Shown here: positions 6,994 to 13,484 of the stretch, piece by piece
How the letters are laid out: each line of letters starts with the position of its first letter
How positions within the stretch are numbered: the stretch's first letter is position 1
DNA from: Pseudomonadota bacterium
GTDB taxonomy: Bacteria > Pseudomonadota > Alphaproteobacteria > Sphingomonadales > Sphingomonadaceae
Direction: 5' to 3'
DNA: 13,757 bases
Assembly (NCBI GenBank): GCA_023386135.1
Contig: JAEWKG010000148.1
Coordinates: 1 to 13,757, forward strand
Notes under the pieces: generated by a model
Told to the model about the DNA's origin: nothing
Database searches by the model: none
Seen by the model: the letters and a program-made list of their open reading frames with translations, nothing else
Program-made: the position numbers and the translations under genes

Positions 6994-7009
6994 GCGAATT
7001 GTTCGCAGG
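6991..7009 (-). promoter_or_regulatory. Fur-box-like palindrome 2 (proximal), also a potential 5'UTR hairpin
   Basis: CCTGCGAA and TTCGCAGG form a perfect 8-bp inverted repeat around a 3-nt centre. The inner 15 bases (6993-7007, TGCGAATTGTTCGCA) fit the 7-1-7 layout of a Fur box in G+C-rich form. The site ends only 10 nt before the receptor start codon and overlaps the ribosome-binding site. Fur repression is inferred from the gene it precedes. Confidence 0.5.
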
Positions 7010-7017
7010 TCGCCTAT

Positions 7018-7032
7018 TGCGAGTCATTCGCG
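7018..7032 (-). promoter_or_regulatory. Fur-box-like palindrome 1 (distal)
   Basis: TGCGAGTCATTCGCG (plus strand) is a near-perfect 7-1-7 palindrome resembling TGATAATNATTATCA with G/C substitutions, the form expected for Fur in high-G+C alphaproteobacteria. It is centred at 7025, 25 bp from the centre of the proximal site. A TTGCAA at 7034-7039 could serve as a -35 element, but I see no convincing -10. Its position before a siderophore receptor supports iron control. Confidence 0.55.
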
Positions 7033-7094
7033 TTTGCAAATCAAAAAATGACGGATTGTTGCGATAGTCCGGACTGCGGGGTACGGCGGCAGCC

Positions 7095-7439
7095 ATGAAA
7101 GCAACCATCTGGCATAACCCGGAGTGCGGGAAGTCGCGGGCAACGCTCGCCATTCTCGAAGAGCGCGGCGACCTTGACCTGACGGTGGTCGAGTATCTCA
7201 AGACCCCGCCGAGCCGCGAGAAGCTCGCGCAGCTCTACCGCGATTCAGGCATCGCCCCGCGCGAGGGCGTGCGCACTTTCAAGACCGACGCCGAGGAGCG
7301 CGGCCTGACCCAGGCTGACGACGACACCGTGCTCGATGCGATGGTCGCCGATCCGCGCCTGATCGAGCGGCCGCTGGTCGAGACCGACAAGGGCGCGCGG
7401 TTGTGCCGGCCGCCCGAGAAGGTCGAGGAAATCCTCTAG
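7095..7439 (+). CDS. arsC: ArsC-type (glutaredoxin-dependent) arsenate reductase family protein
   Basis: A 114-residue thioredoxin-fold protein, the normal length for glutaredoxin-coupled ArsC. The catalytic C11 sits in WHNPECGKSR, matching the family's H-N-P-x-C-x-K-S-R motif. VEYLKTPPSREKL follows, then VRTFKTDAEERGL, and the C-terminal signature LIERPLVETDKGARLCRPPEKV with the family's RP and R-PPE elements. Known members reduce arsenate to arsenite with glutathione and glutaredoxin. No ArsR, ArsB or Acr3 is adjacent, so arsenic detoxification by a dedicated operon is not shown; a housekeeping YfgD-like reductase role is possible. It is divergent from the receptor gene across a 114-nt gap and only weak ribosome-binding sequence (CGGCAG) precedes the ATG. 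It ends 1 nt before the convergent MFS gene's stop. Confidence 0.86.
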   Translation: MKATIWHNPECGKSRATLAILEERGDLDLTVVEYLKTPPSREKLAQLYRDSGIAPREGVRTFKTDAEERGLTQADDDTVLDAMVADPRLIERPLVETDKGARLCRPPEKVEEIL

Positions 7440-7440
7440 A

Positions 7441-8790
7441 TCAGGCCGCGCGCGGGGCCTCGAGCTCGGCATCGCTGGCGAGCGAGCGCCAGCCCAGCAC
7501 GAACACGACCGCGCACAGCGCGCAGATGGTGGTGAACCCGATCCACGCGTGATGGCCGTAGAGCCACACGCCGATCGGCGCCGCGACGACGTAAGCCGCG
7601 CCGTTGACCGAGGCGATGATCCCGCCGGTCTGCCCCTGCTCCGCGCGCGACACCGCCAGCGACGCGCCCGCGGTGAACCCTGGCCGGAACAGCCCGAAGC
7701 CCATCGAGGCGATTGCCATGCCGAGCGCGATCGCGTGCAGGTTGGTCGACAGCGCGAAAGCGACGATGCCGACGATCGACAGCGCCATGCCCCACAGCGT
7801 CGAACTGCGCGGGCCGAGCTTGAGCCGCGGGATCAGGCCCCACTGCGCGAGCAGGGTGGCGATCGCGCCGCACATCAGGACGAGGCCGATCGGCCCGGTC
7901 CCCTCGTTGGGCGTGGCGCGCAGGCCCAGCCGGTCGAGGATGAAGAAGCCGACGATGCCCAGGAACGCCGCCTGCGCATGCCCGCCGACCAGCCCCGCGA
8001 CGAGCCACGGGCGCAGCCGCGAATCGCGCCACGAAAGGTCCGGGATTTCGTCCTCGGGCGGCGTGTCGGGCCCTTCGTCGTCCTGCACCTGCGGGTTGGA
8101 GTTGGCGCCGTAGGGCGCGCCGACCACTTCGCTCTTGGCGGGGAACATCGGATCGTCGTTGGGGAGCGAAATCCGCAGCGCGACCAGCACCACCAACGCG
8201 AGCAGGGTGAAGGCGAAGAACGGCCCCGGCAGGCCGGTCAGCGGGAATACCAGCAGGGGCGCGAGCGCGGGCCCGATCACCGTGCCGAGGCCGAAGCTGG
8301 AGGCGATCAGCGCCATCGCCTGGGTGCGCTCGGCGCGCGGGGTGCGGCTTGCGACGTAGGCCTGCACCGCCGGTGGAGCGGCCGAGCCGAACCCGCCGTA
8401 GAGGCTGCGCGCGGCGGCGAACAGCAGCAGGGTCCACAGTGCCGGCAGAGCTCCGGCTAGGCCGAACCACAGGATCGTGCCGCACAGGGCAAAACTGGCG
8501 ATGAAGCCGATCAGCCCCAACGCCATCATCGCCTTGCGCCCGCGCCGGTCGGACCTGCGCGCCCACAACGGCGCACAGATCACCCACAACAGGGCCGACC
8601 AGGTGTAGGCGAGGCTGATCCACACATCCGCCACGCCGAGCTCGGTGCCGATCGAGGGCATGACCGATTGCATCGCGGTGTTGCCCGCCGCGGTGACCAG
8701 CATGACCATGAACAGGAGCGCCAGCCGCTCGCGCGAGATCGGCTTACGCGGAGCCTCGCCGGTGAGCGGCTGTGGGTCGGACTCTGCCAT
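7441..8790 (-). CDS. MFS transporter, DHA1-like drug/metabolite exporter
   Basis: A 449-residue inner-membrane protein with about 12 hydrophobic segments in two halves. The loop between helices 2 and 3 carries the MFS motif A variant LWARRSDRRGRKAMM, and helix 5 has the antiporter motif C variant GLGTVIGPALAP, both characteristic of proton-coupled DHA1 exporters of the TetA/Bcr type. The central cytoplasmic loop between helices 6 and 7 is long and acidic (about PNDDPMF to PDLSWRDSRLRPW, with QDDEGPDTPPEDE). I start at the ATG at 8790 (MAESDPQPLTGEAPRKP) because the first helix begins about 25 residues later; the longer in-frame reading extends through the promoter region and over the divergent methyltransferase gene. 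No strong ribosome-binding site is seen. Substrate is unknown and the neighbouring arsC does not make it an arsenite pump. Confidence 0.88.
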   Translation of the reverse strand: MAESDPQPLTGEAPRKPISRERLALLFMVMLVTAAGNTAMQSVMPSIGTELGVADVWISLAYTWSALLWVICAPLWARRSDRRGRKAMMALGLIGFIASFALCGTILWFGLAGALPALWTLLLFAAARSLYGGFGSAAPPAVQAYVASRTPRAERTQAMALIASSFGLGTVIGPALAPLLVFPLTGLPGPFFAFTLLALVVLVALRISLPNDDPMFPAKSEVVGAPYGANSNPQVQDDEGPDTPPEDEIPDLSWRDSRLRPWLVAGLVGGHAQAAFLGIVGFFILDRLGLRATPNEGTGPIGLVLMCGAIATLLAQWGLIPRLKLGPRSSTLWGMALSIVGIVAFALSTNLHAIALGMAIASMGFGLFRPGFTAGASLAVSRAEQGQTGGIIASVNGAAYVVAAPIGVWLYGHHAWIGFTTICALCAVVFVLGWRSLASDAELEAPRAA

Positions 8791-8899
8791 GCGGGTGGCG
8801 CTAGCGGGCGCGGGGGGCGCTTGCAATGCGGGCGCGAAACTGCCAGTGCCGCGCCCTTGAAATCGGCCCGTGGCGGGCGGAACACAGGGCGCGCTAGCT

Positions 8900-9526
8900 T
8901 TGACCACCCCCAACGAGTTGGCGATCCGCCGCCGCGAGACTTTCGGACAGAAGACGGCGCGATTCTTCGGCCAGTGGGGCGTGTTCTTCCGCGGCTTCCT
9001 CGAGCATCCGAAGATGGTCGGCTCGATTATCCCGTCCTCGCGCTTCACGATCGACAAGATGCTCGCACCCGTGAAGTGGGACGAATGCGAGGTGTTCGTC
9101 GAGTATGGCCCCGGCGTCGGCACGTTCTGCCGTCCGGTGCTGGAGCGGATGCGGCGTGACGGCACGCTGATCGTGATCGACACCAACCCGCTCTATATCG
9201 ACTACCTCAAGAAGACGATCACCGACGGGCGGTTCAAGCCGGTTCTGGGCAGCGCGGCGGACGTGGAAGAGATCGTCCGCGCGCACGGGTTCGATCATGC
9301 CGACTACGTGCTGTCCGGCCTGCCGTTCTCGACCCTGCCCGACGGGGTCGGCCCGGCGATCGCCGCGGCGACCTATCGCATCATCCGCCCGGGCGGCGCG
9401 TTCCTGGTCTATCAGTTCAGCGCGGCCGCGCGCGACTTCATGGCCAAGCACTTCCGCCGCATCGACAGCGGGTTCGAGGCGCTCAACGTCCTCCCTTGCC
9501 GCCTGTTCTGGGGCTGGAAGGACTGA
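8900..9526 (+). CDS. PmtA-like class I SAM-dependent methyltransferase (probable phospholipid N-methyltransferase)
   Basis: A 208-residue Rossmann methyltransferase. SAM motif I is at 68-74 (E-x-G-x-G-x-G in VEYGPGVGTF), acidic motif II is IVIDTNP (91-97), and motif IV is YVLSGLPFSTLP (136-147), a variant of the SGLPL segment of Rhodobacter/rhizobial PmtA. Before the core, EHPKMVGSIIPSSR (35-48) matches the NPK-x-VGS-x-x-PTSR segment of PmtA, which contacts the lipid substrate. PmtA converts phosphatidylethanolamine to phosphatidylcholine at the inner membrane; that role is inferred, and an ornithine-lipid or other lipid N-methyltransferase is an alternative. The start is uncertain: TTG at 8900 has AGGG 10 nt upstream and gives MTTPNELAIRRRE, while GTG at 8870 would add ten residues but lacks a ribosome-binding site. 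It is divergent from the MFS gene. Confidence 0.8.
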   Translation: MTTPNELAIRRRETFGQKTARFFGQWGVFFRGFLEHPKMVGSIIPSSRFTIDKMLAPVKWDECEVFVEYGPGVGTFCRPVLERMRRDGTLIVIDTNPLYIDYLKKTITDGRFKPVLGSAADVEEIVRAHGFDHADYVLSGLPFSTLPDGVGPAIAAATYRIIRPGGAFLVYQFSAAARDFMAKHFRRIDSGFEALNVLPCRLFWGWKD

Positions 9527-9530
9527 GCGC

Positions 9531-10373
9531 CTACTCGAAGGTCTCGCGCACGCTGGCGGCCGACGGGCCGGCGAGCTGGCGGTAGATCGCCGCGACGATC
9601 CCCGACACCACCATCGCCACGGCGGCTCCCAGCAGGCCGTTGAGGAAGCCGAGCACCGCCGGGCTGCCGACGGCGGCCGAAATGAGCCCCATGATCATGA
9701 ACAGCACCATCGCCAGCACCATGTAGGCGAGGAACAAAAGGGCGTAGAATCCGAGCAGGCGCCACTGCACCGGCATGGTCATGGCCCAGGACCGCTTCAT
9801 CGCGCTGAGCGGATTGCCCTCCCGCTCGATCGCGATCACCGGCAGGGTCATCGACAGGCGCGTCACCGCCATCAGCAAAGCCAGCACCATCGCGATGCCG
9901 AGCACCAGCGCGACCACGTAGGCCAACGCCGACGACACCATCGCGAGCACCGCGACCACGACGCCGAGTACGACTCCGAGGACAATAGCCGCCAACACGT
10001 AGCCGAGCATGGCCAGCACGAACACGCCGATCAGCGGCAGCAGCGTCCGGAACCCGACCGAGATTGCCTCGCCCACCGAAGCGCGGCGGGTGTCGCCGAT
10101 GAGCACGATCATCGCGCTATAGCCGACGAAGCTTGCCAGCATCACGACCAGGAACAGTGGAATGACGGTAGGCAGAAGGCCTTCGAGCATGTGCTTGGCG
10201 GCTTCCGGATCGCCCGCCGGAGCCATCGACATGTCGAGCAGTTCCGGCCGGATGAGATACATGATCACGGTAGGCAGGAAGAAGAACACACCGCCGAGGA
10301 TCGCCAGCAGCGAAGCGTTGGCGCTGACCCGCGCCACGCCGTCATTCCAGGCCTGGCCCATATCGAAATGCAT
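9531..10373 (-). CDS. Polytopic membrane protein, glycerophosphoryl diester phosphodiesterase membrane-domain type
   Basis: A 280-residue, strongly hydrophobic protein with roughly six to seven membrane helices (about 24-42, 68-92, 108-140, 145-175, 205-232, 240-265). It resembles the membrane domain found fused to some glycerophosphodiester phosphodiesterases, and YciC-like proteins: an amphipathic N-terminus (MHFDMGQAWNDGVARVSAN), then a helix with FFFLP, and later the segment PVIAIEREGNPLSAMKRSWAMT, which matches the family's P-x-hydrophobic-E-G-x-P-x-x-A-x-x-R-S-W pattern. No phosphodiesterase catalytic domain is present. I choose ATG 10373 because GAGAGGGA lies just upstream; an earlier in-frame start would extend to 10445 and overlap lipB. 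Function is unknown; a role in envelope lipid handling is only a guess. It converges with the methyltransferase with a 4-nt gap. Confidence 0.78.
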   Translation of the reverse strand: MHFDMGQAWNDGVARVSANASLLAILGGVFFFLPTVIMYLIRPELLDMSMAPAGDPEAAKHMLEGLLPTVIPLFLVVMLASFVGYSAMIVLIGDTRRASVGEAISVGFRTLLPLIGVFVLAMLGYVLAAIVLGVVLGVVVAVLAMVSSALAYVVALVLGIAMVLALLMAVTRLSMTLPVIAIEREGNPLSAMKRSWAMTMPVQWRLLGFYALLFLAYMVLAMVLFMIMGLISAAVGSPAVLGFLNGLLGAAVAMVVSGIVAAIYRQLAGPSAASVRETFE

Positions 10374-10437
10374 CGGTGTCCCTCTCGTATCTCGCGCTGC
10401 TTGATAAACGCCGCCGACATCGCCAGGCAATCGCTCG

Positions 10438-11103
10438 ATGTCCACAGGCTTGCAGCCCGAAATCGAATTGCGCGTCTCTGACGAACGCCTCCCCTACCGC
10501 GACGCGCTGGCGGAGATGGAAACGCGCAATCGCGCGATCGCCGCGGGCGAGGCGCGCGAGTTGGTCTGGCTGCTCGAACATCCCCCGGTCTACACCGCCG
10601 GGACCAGCGCGGCAGGCGACGAACTGCTCGACCCCCGGTTCGAGGTGGTCGAGGCTGGGCGCGGCGGGCGCTACACCTACCACGGACCCGGGCAACGCGT
10701 CGGCTACGTCCTGCTCGACCTTGGCCAGCGCGGGCGCGACGTACGCGCGTTCGTCCACGCGCTGGAGGGCTGGGTGATCGCGACGCTCGCTGATATCGGT
10801 CTCGAAAGCTGGCGGGCGCCGGGGCGGATCGGCATCTGGACCCGCGACATAGATGGCTCCGAAGCGAAGATCGGCGCCATCGGGGTTCGCGTGCGGCGAT
10901 GGGTCACGATGCACGGCTTCTCGGTCAACCTCGCGCCCGACCTGTCGCATTTCGGCGGCATCGTGCCGTGCGGGATCGCGGAGTTCGGGGTGACCAGCCT
11001 CGCCCGGCTCGGCATCGACCTTGCGCCGGAGGCCTTCGATGCGGCATTGCTCGCCCGCGCCGGCGACTTCCTCGCCGCGATCAAGCCTTGCGAGAACCGT
11101 TGA
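10438..11103 (+). CDS. lipB: LipB, octanoyl-[acyl-carrier-protein]:protein N-octanoyltransferase
   Basis: A 221-residue cytoplasmic enzyme that moves octanoate from acyl carrier protein to the lipoyl domains of 2-oxoacid dehydrogenases and the glycine cleavage H protein, the first step of endogenous lipoylation. The family signatures are present: LLEHPPVYTAGTSA (45-58), the RGGRYTYHGPGQ motif (75-86), the catalytic lysine K144 in SEAKIGAIGV, H159 in TMHGFSVNL, and the catalytic cysteine C178 in GIVPCGI. The Cys-Lys dyad is therefore intact. The length is usual for the family. The ATG at 10438 lies 64 nt from the divergent membrane gene; an AGG about 12 nt upstream is a weak ribosome-binding site. 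The next gene starts on its stop codon (TGATG). lipA is not in the window. Confidence 0.95.
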   Translation: MSTGLQPEIELRVSDERLPYRDALAEMETRNRAIAAGEARELVWLLEHPPVYTAGTSAAGDELLDPRFEVVEAGRGGRYTYHGPGQRVGYVLLDLGQRGRDVRAFVHALEGWVIATLADIGLESWRAPGRIGIWTRDIDGSEAKIGAIGVRVRRWVTMHGFSVNLAPDLSHFGGIVPCGIAEFGVTSLARLGIDLAPEAFDAALLARAGDFLAAIKPCENR

Positions 11104-11429
11104 TGCCGCTCAGCCGCCTTGCCGCCCTCGCTCCACTCGCGCTCCTCGCCGCGTGCAACGGCTCCGGGGAGAAGGGCCCCGAGCGCAAGACGGCGGCCGG
11201 CGAAGTGCTGGGCGGATCGATCAGCGATTCGATGCTGCCGCTCGATACCGTGCAATCGCAAAGCCCGCCGCTCCGCGAGAGCGCAGCCGCGAGTGCCGAC
11301 GAATCCACCGACAGTGCCGACAAACCGGCCAACAGTGCCGACACCGAACAGCCGGCACCCGACGCTTCGCCATCCGCAACGCCCTCGGCCACGGCGAGTG
11401 CCAGCGCTACGCCGCAAGCCGCGAACTGA
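11103..11429 (+). CDS. Small low-complexity lipoprotein, coupled to lipB
   Basis: A 108-residue predicted lipoprotein. The N-terminus MPLSRLAALAPLALLAACNGS is a lipoprotein signal peptide with lipobox L-A-A-C, so C18 would be lipidated; N19 after it is neither the Asp that retains lipoproteins in E. coli nor a known rule in this group, so the destination membrane is open. The rest lacks a recognisable fold: a short region ending in GGSISDSMLPLDTVQSQSPPL, then three heptads beginning SAD (SADESTD, SADKPAN, SADTEQP), then Pro/Ser/Ala/Thr-rich sequence (PSATPSATASASATP). This reads as a disordered tether. The ATG overlaps the lipB stop by one base (TGATG), which chooses this start over the longer reading inside lipB and implies coupled translation. 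I do not recognise the family. Confidence 0.72.
   Translation: MPLSRLAALAPLALLAACNGSGEKGPERKTAAGEVLGGSISDSMLPLDTVQSQSPPLRESAAASADESTDSADKPANSADTEQPAPDASPSATPSATASASATPQAAN
11292..11342 (+). repeat. Three-copy 21-bp in-frame repeat within the lipoprotein gene
   Basis: AGTGCCGAC recurs at 11292-11300, 11313-11321 and 11334-11342, exactly 21 bp apart each time. The second and third copies share a longer core, ACAGTGCCGACA. The period is seven codons and each unit codes for SAD plus four variable residues. Such a short tandem repeat may vary in copy number between strains. Confidence 0.7.
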
Positions 11430-11432
11430 GTC

Positions 11433-12545
11433 TTACTCCGCCGCGTCGGCGGTTTCCTCGTCCATCCCCGGATAGTCGATGTAGCCTGCCGGCCCCGGCA
11501 GATACCAGCTCGCCGGCACGTTGACGTTGGGCGCCCACTCGGCGCCGACGCGGATGCGCTCGGCAAGGTCGGGGTTGGAGATATAGGGGCGCCCGAACGC
11601 GATCGCGTCGGCGCGGCCGCTGGTGACGTCGGCCTCGGCACTCTCGGCGGTGTAGTCGCTGTTGAGCACCAGCGGGCCGCTGTAGTTGGCGCGGATGACG
11701 CCGTCCTGCTGCGGCACGTCGGTCTGGCCGAAGGTGCCGTCCGGCCCCGGCTGGCGCAGCTCGACGAAGCCAAGCTTCAACTCCTCGCACACCTTGGCCG
11801 CCGCGGCGAAGGTGGTGGCGGGATCGCTGTCGTCGCAGCCCTGCGTCTCACCATTCGGCGACAGGCGCACCGAGACGCGGTCGGCGCCCCACACCTCGAT
11901 CAAAGCGGTCAGCACTTCGCGCAGGAAGCGGGTGCGGTTCTCGGGGCTGCCGCCGTATTCGTCCGAGCGCAGATTGGTCGCATCGCGCAGGAATTGGTCG
12001 ACCAGATAGCCATTGGCGCCGTGGAGCTGCACGCCGTCGAAGCCCGCCGCCTTCGCGTTCTCCGCCGCCTTGCGGTAGTCGCCGACCACGCGGGCGATCT
12101 CGTCCTTCGCCAGCTCGCGCGCCGGTTGGTAGTCCTGCCGGCCGGTGGGTGTGTGCGCGTGGCCCGGCGCGCAGGTCGCGCTCGCCGAGACCGGCGGGTT
12201 GCCGCCGAGGAAGTCGGGGTGGACCAGACGACCCATGTGCCAGAGCTGCAGCACGATCTGGCCGCCCTCGTCGTGAACCGCCTGGGTGACCGGCTTCCAG
12301 CCTTCGACCTGTTCCTCGCTCCAGATGCCGGGCGCGGCGGGCCAACCCAAACCTTCCACGCTGATCCCGGTCGCTTCGGTGATGATGAGGCCCGCGCCGG
12401 CGCGCTGGCGGTAGTATTCGACCATCATCGCGTTGGGCACCGAGCCCGGCTGGGTCGAGCGGCCGCGGGTGAGGGGCGCCATCAGGACGCGGTTCTTCGC
12501 GCGGATCGCGCCCAGATCGATCGGCTGGAACAAGGCTTCGTGCAT
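11433..12545 (-). CDS. Old Yellow Enzyme family alkene reductase (NemA/xenobiotic reductase type)
   Basis: A 370-residue FMN-dependent TIM-barrel enzyme that uses NAD(P)H to reduce activated C=C bonds, and often nitro compounds or N-ethylmaleimide. Visible family marks: FMN-binding MAPLTRGRS (22-30), LQLWHMGR (99-106), the substrate-binding pair H175 and N178 with proton donor Y180 in LHGANGYLVDQFLRDATNLRSDEYGGS, R228 in VSVRLSP, and the FMN-phosphate segment FGRPYISNPDL (317-327). The start at 12545 (MHEALFQPIDLG) has AAAAGG six nt upstream; the longer in-frame reading crosses the divergent EamA gene. No regulator such as NemR is adjacent. It converges with the lipoprotein gene with a 3-nt gap. 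The C-terminus has an acidic tail (MDEETADAAE). The physiological substrate cannot be deduced. Confidence 0.93.
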   Translation of the reverse strand: MHEALFQPIDLGAIRAKNRVLMAPLTRGRSTQPGSVPNAMMVEYYRQRAGAGLIITEATGISVEGLGWPAAPGIWSEEQVEGWKPVTQAVHDEGGQIVLQLWHMGRLVHPDFLGGNPPVSASATCAPGHAHTPTGRQDYQPARELAKDEIARVVGDYRKAAENAKAAGFDGVQLHGANGYLVDQFLRDATNLRSDEYGGSPENRTRFLREVLTALIEVWGADRVSVRLSPNGETQGCDDSDPATTFAAAAKVCEELKLGFVELRQPGPDGTFGQTDVPQQDGVIRANYSGPLVLNSDYTAESAEADVTSGRADAIAFGRPYISNPDLAERIRVGAEWAPNVNVPASWYLPGPAGYIDYPGMDEETADAAE

Positions 12546-12596
12546 GGGTGGCCTTTTCTTTGTGGTTTCGTTTCGCAACGGAGCTAGGGCGGCCCA

Positions 12597-13484
12597 ATGG
12601 CGAGCGCAACTCACCCCGACGCGGAGAAAAACTTGGCCCCCAGCCTGCGGCACTTCGCGGCCCTGCTGGGCGGCAACGCTGCGCTCGCGCTCGGCCCGTG
12701 GCTGGTACGGCTGAGCGATACCGGGCCGGTTTCGGCCGGGTTCTGGCGCATGCTGCTGCCGTTGCCGCTGTTCGCGGTGCTGGCATGGCGGGAGAAGCCG
12801 GTCGCTCCGGCCAGCCGCAAGACCGTGCTGATTCTGCTCGCGGCGGGCGCGTTCTTCGCCGCCGACCTTGCCAGCTGGCACATCGGGATCGAGCAGACCC
12901 GGCTCGGCAACGCGACGCTGTTCGGGAACTCGGGCAGCATCCTCCTGATGCTGTGGGGCTTCATCGCGCTGCGCCGCGCGCCGCACTTGCGCGAAGGCGT
13001 CGCGCTCGCGGCGGCGCTGGGCGGAGCGGCGATCCTCCTCGGCCGCAGCCTGGAGATTTCGACCGCGACGCTGGTCGGCGACCTGTTCTGCCTGCTCGCG
13101 GGCGTGTTCTACGTGTTCTACCTCGTGCCGGCACAGAACGCGCGCGCCTCGATGGGGCAGTTCAGCGTGCTGGCGCTGGTGTGTGCCTCTGCCGCGCCGA
13201 TGTTGCTGGTCATTGCGCTCGTGGCGGGCGAGCCGGTGCTGCCAGGCGCGAAGGGCTGGCTGCCGGTGGTCGCTCTTGCAATGTCGAGCCAGGTGATCGG
13301 GCAGGGGCTGCTGGTCTATGCGCTCAAGCACTTCACCCCTCTCGTCGTCGGCATGGCGCTGCTGACCCAGCCCGCGCTCGCCGCGCTGGTCGGGTGGCTG
13401 GCATTTCATGAGGCACTCGGCTTGCCCGACATCGCCGGGATGGCGCTGGTGAGCGTCGCGCTGGTGCTCGCGAAGGGCCGCTAA
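12597..13484 (+). CDS. EamA/DMT-family transporter
   Basis: A 295-residue inner-membrane protein with ten hydrophobic segments arranged as two EamA repeats (about 20-150 and 158-293). It has the usual landmarks: GPWLVRLSDTGPVSAGFWRMLL in the first two helices, the helix 3-4 stretch FFAADLASWHIGIEQTRLGNATLFGNSGSIL, and the second-half helix 9 sequence TPLVVGMALLTQPALAALVGWLAFHEAL, where the conserved acidic E follows a proline-containing helix. Members export small metabolites or amino acids; the substrate here is not known. AGGG stands 8 nt before the ATG at 12597. It is divergent from the alkene reductase across 51 nt, so the two may share control, and its TAA stop overlaps the stop of the convergent peptidase gene. 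Confidence 0.9.
   Translation: MASATHPDAEKNLAPSLRHFAALLGGNAALALGPWLVRLSDTGPVSAGFWRMLLPLPLFAVLAWREKPVAPASRKTVLILLAAGAFFAADLASWHIGIEQTRLGNATLFGNSGSILLMLWGFIALRRAPHLREGVALAAALGGAAILLGRSLEISTATLVGDLFCLLAGVFYVFYLVPAQNARASMGQFSVLALVCASAAPMLLVIALVAGEPVLPGAKGWLPVVALAMSSQVIGQGLLVYALKHFTPLVVGMALLTQPALAALVGWLAFHEALGLPDIAGMALVSVALVLAKGR

Noticed and set aside
5922..7067. Long plus-strand open frame opposite the TonB receptor
   Set aside because: The receptor frame has a clear signal peptide, plug and barrel motifs. The opposite frame is Arg/Ala/Val-rich without recognisable domains and is explained by G+C bias at third positions.
7441..8790. MFS protein as an arsenite exporter paired with arsC
   Set aside because: It carries DHA1 motifs A and C rather than ArsB/Acr3 features, and it is convergent with arsC, not co-transcribed.
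9297..10481. Long plus-strand open frame opposite the polytopic membrane protein, rich in H, Q, R and D
   Set aside because: Its odd composition is the antisense reading of hydrophobic codons; it overlaps the methyltransferase, the membrane gene and lipB and shows no domain.
12548..13411. Open frame within the EamA transporter in another frame
   Set aside because: The EamA frame has ten membrane segments and a ribosome-binding site; the alternative is Arg/Gly/Ala-rich noise.
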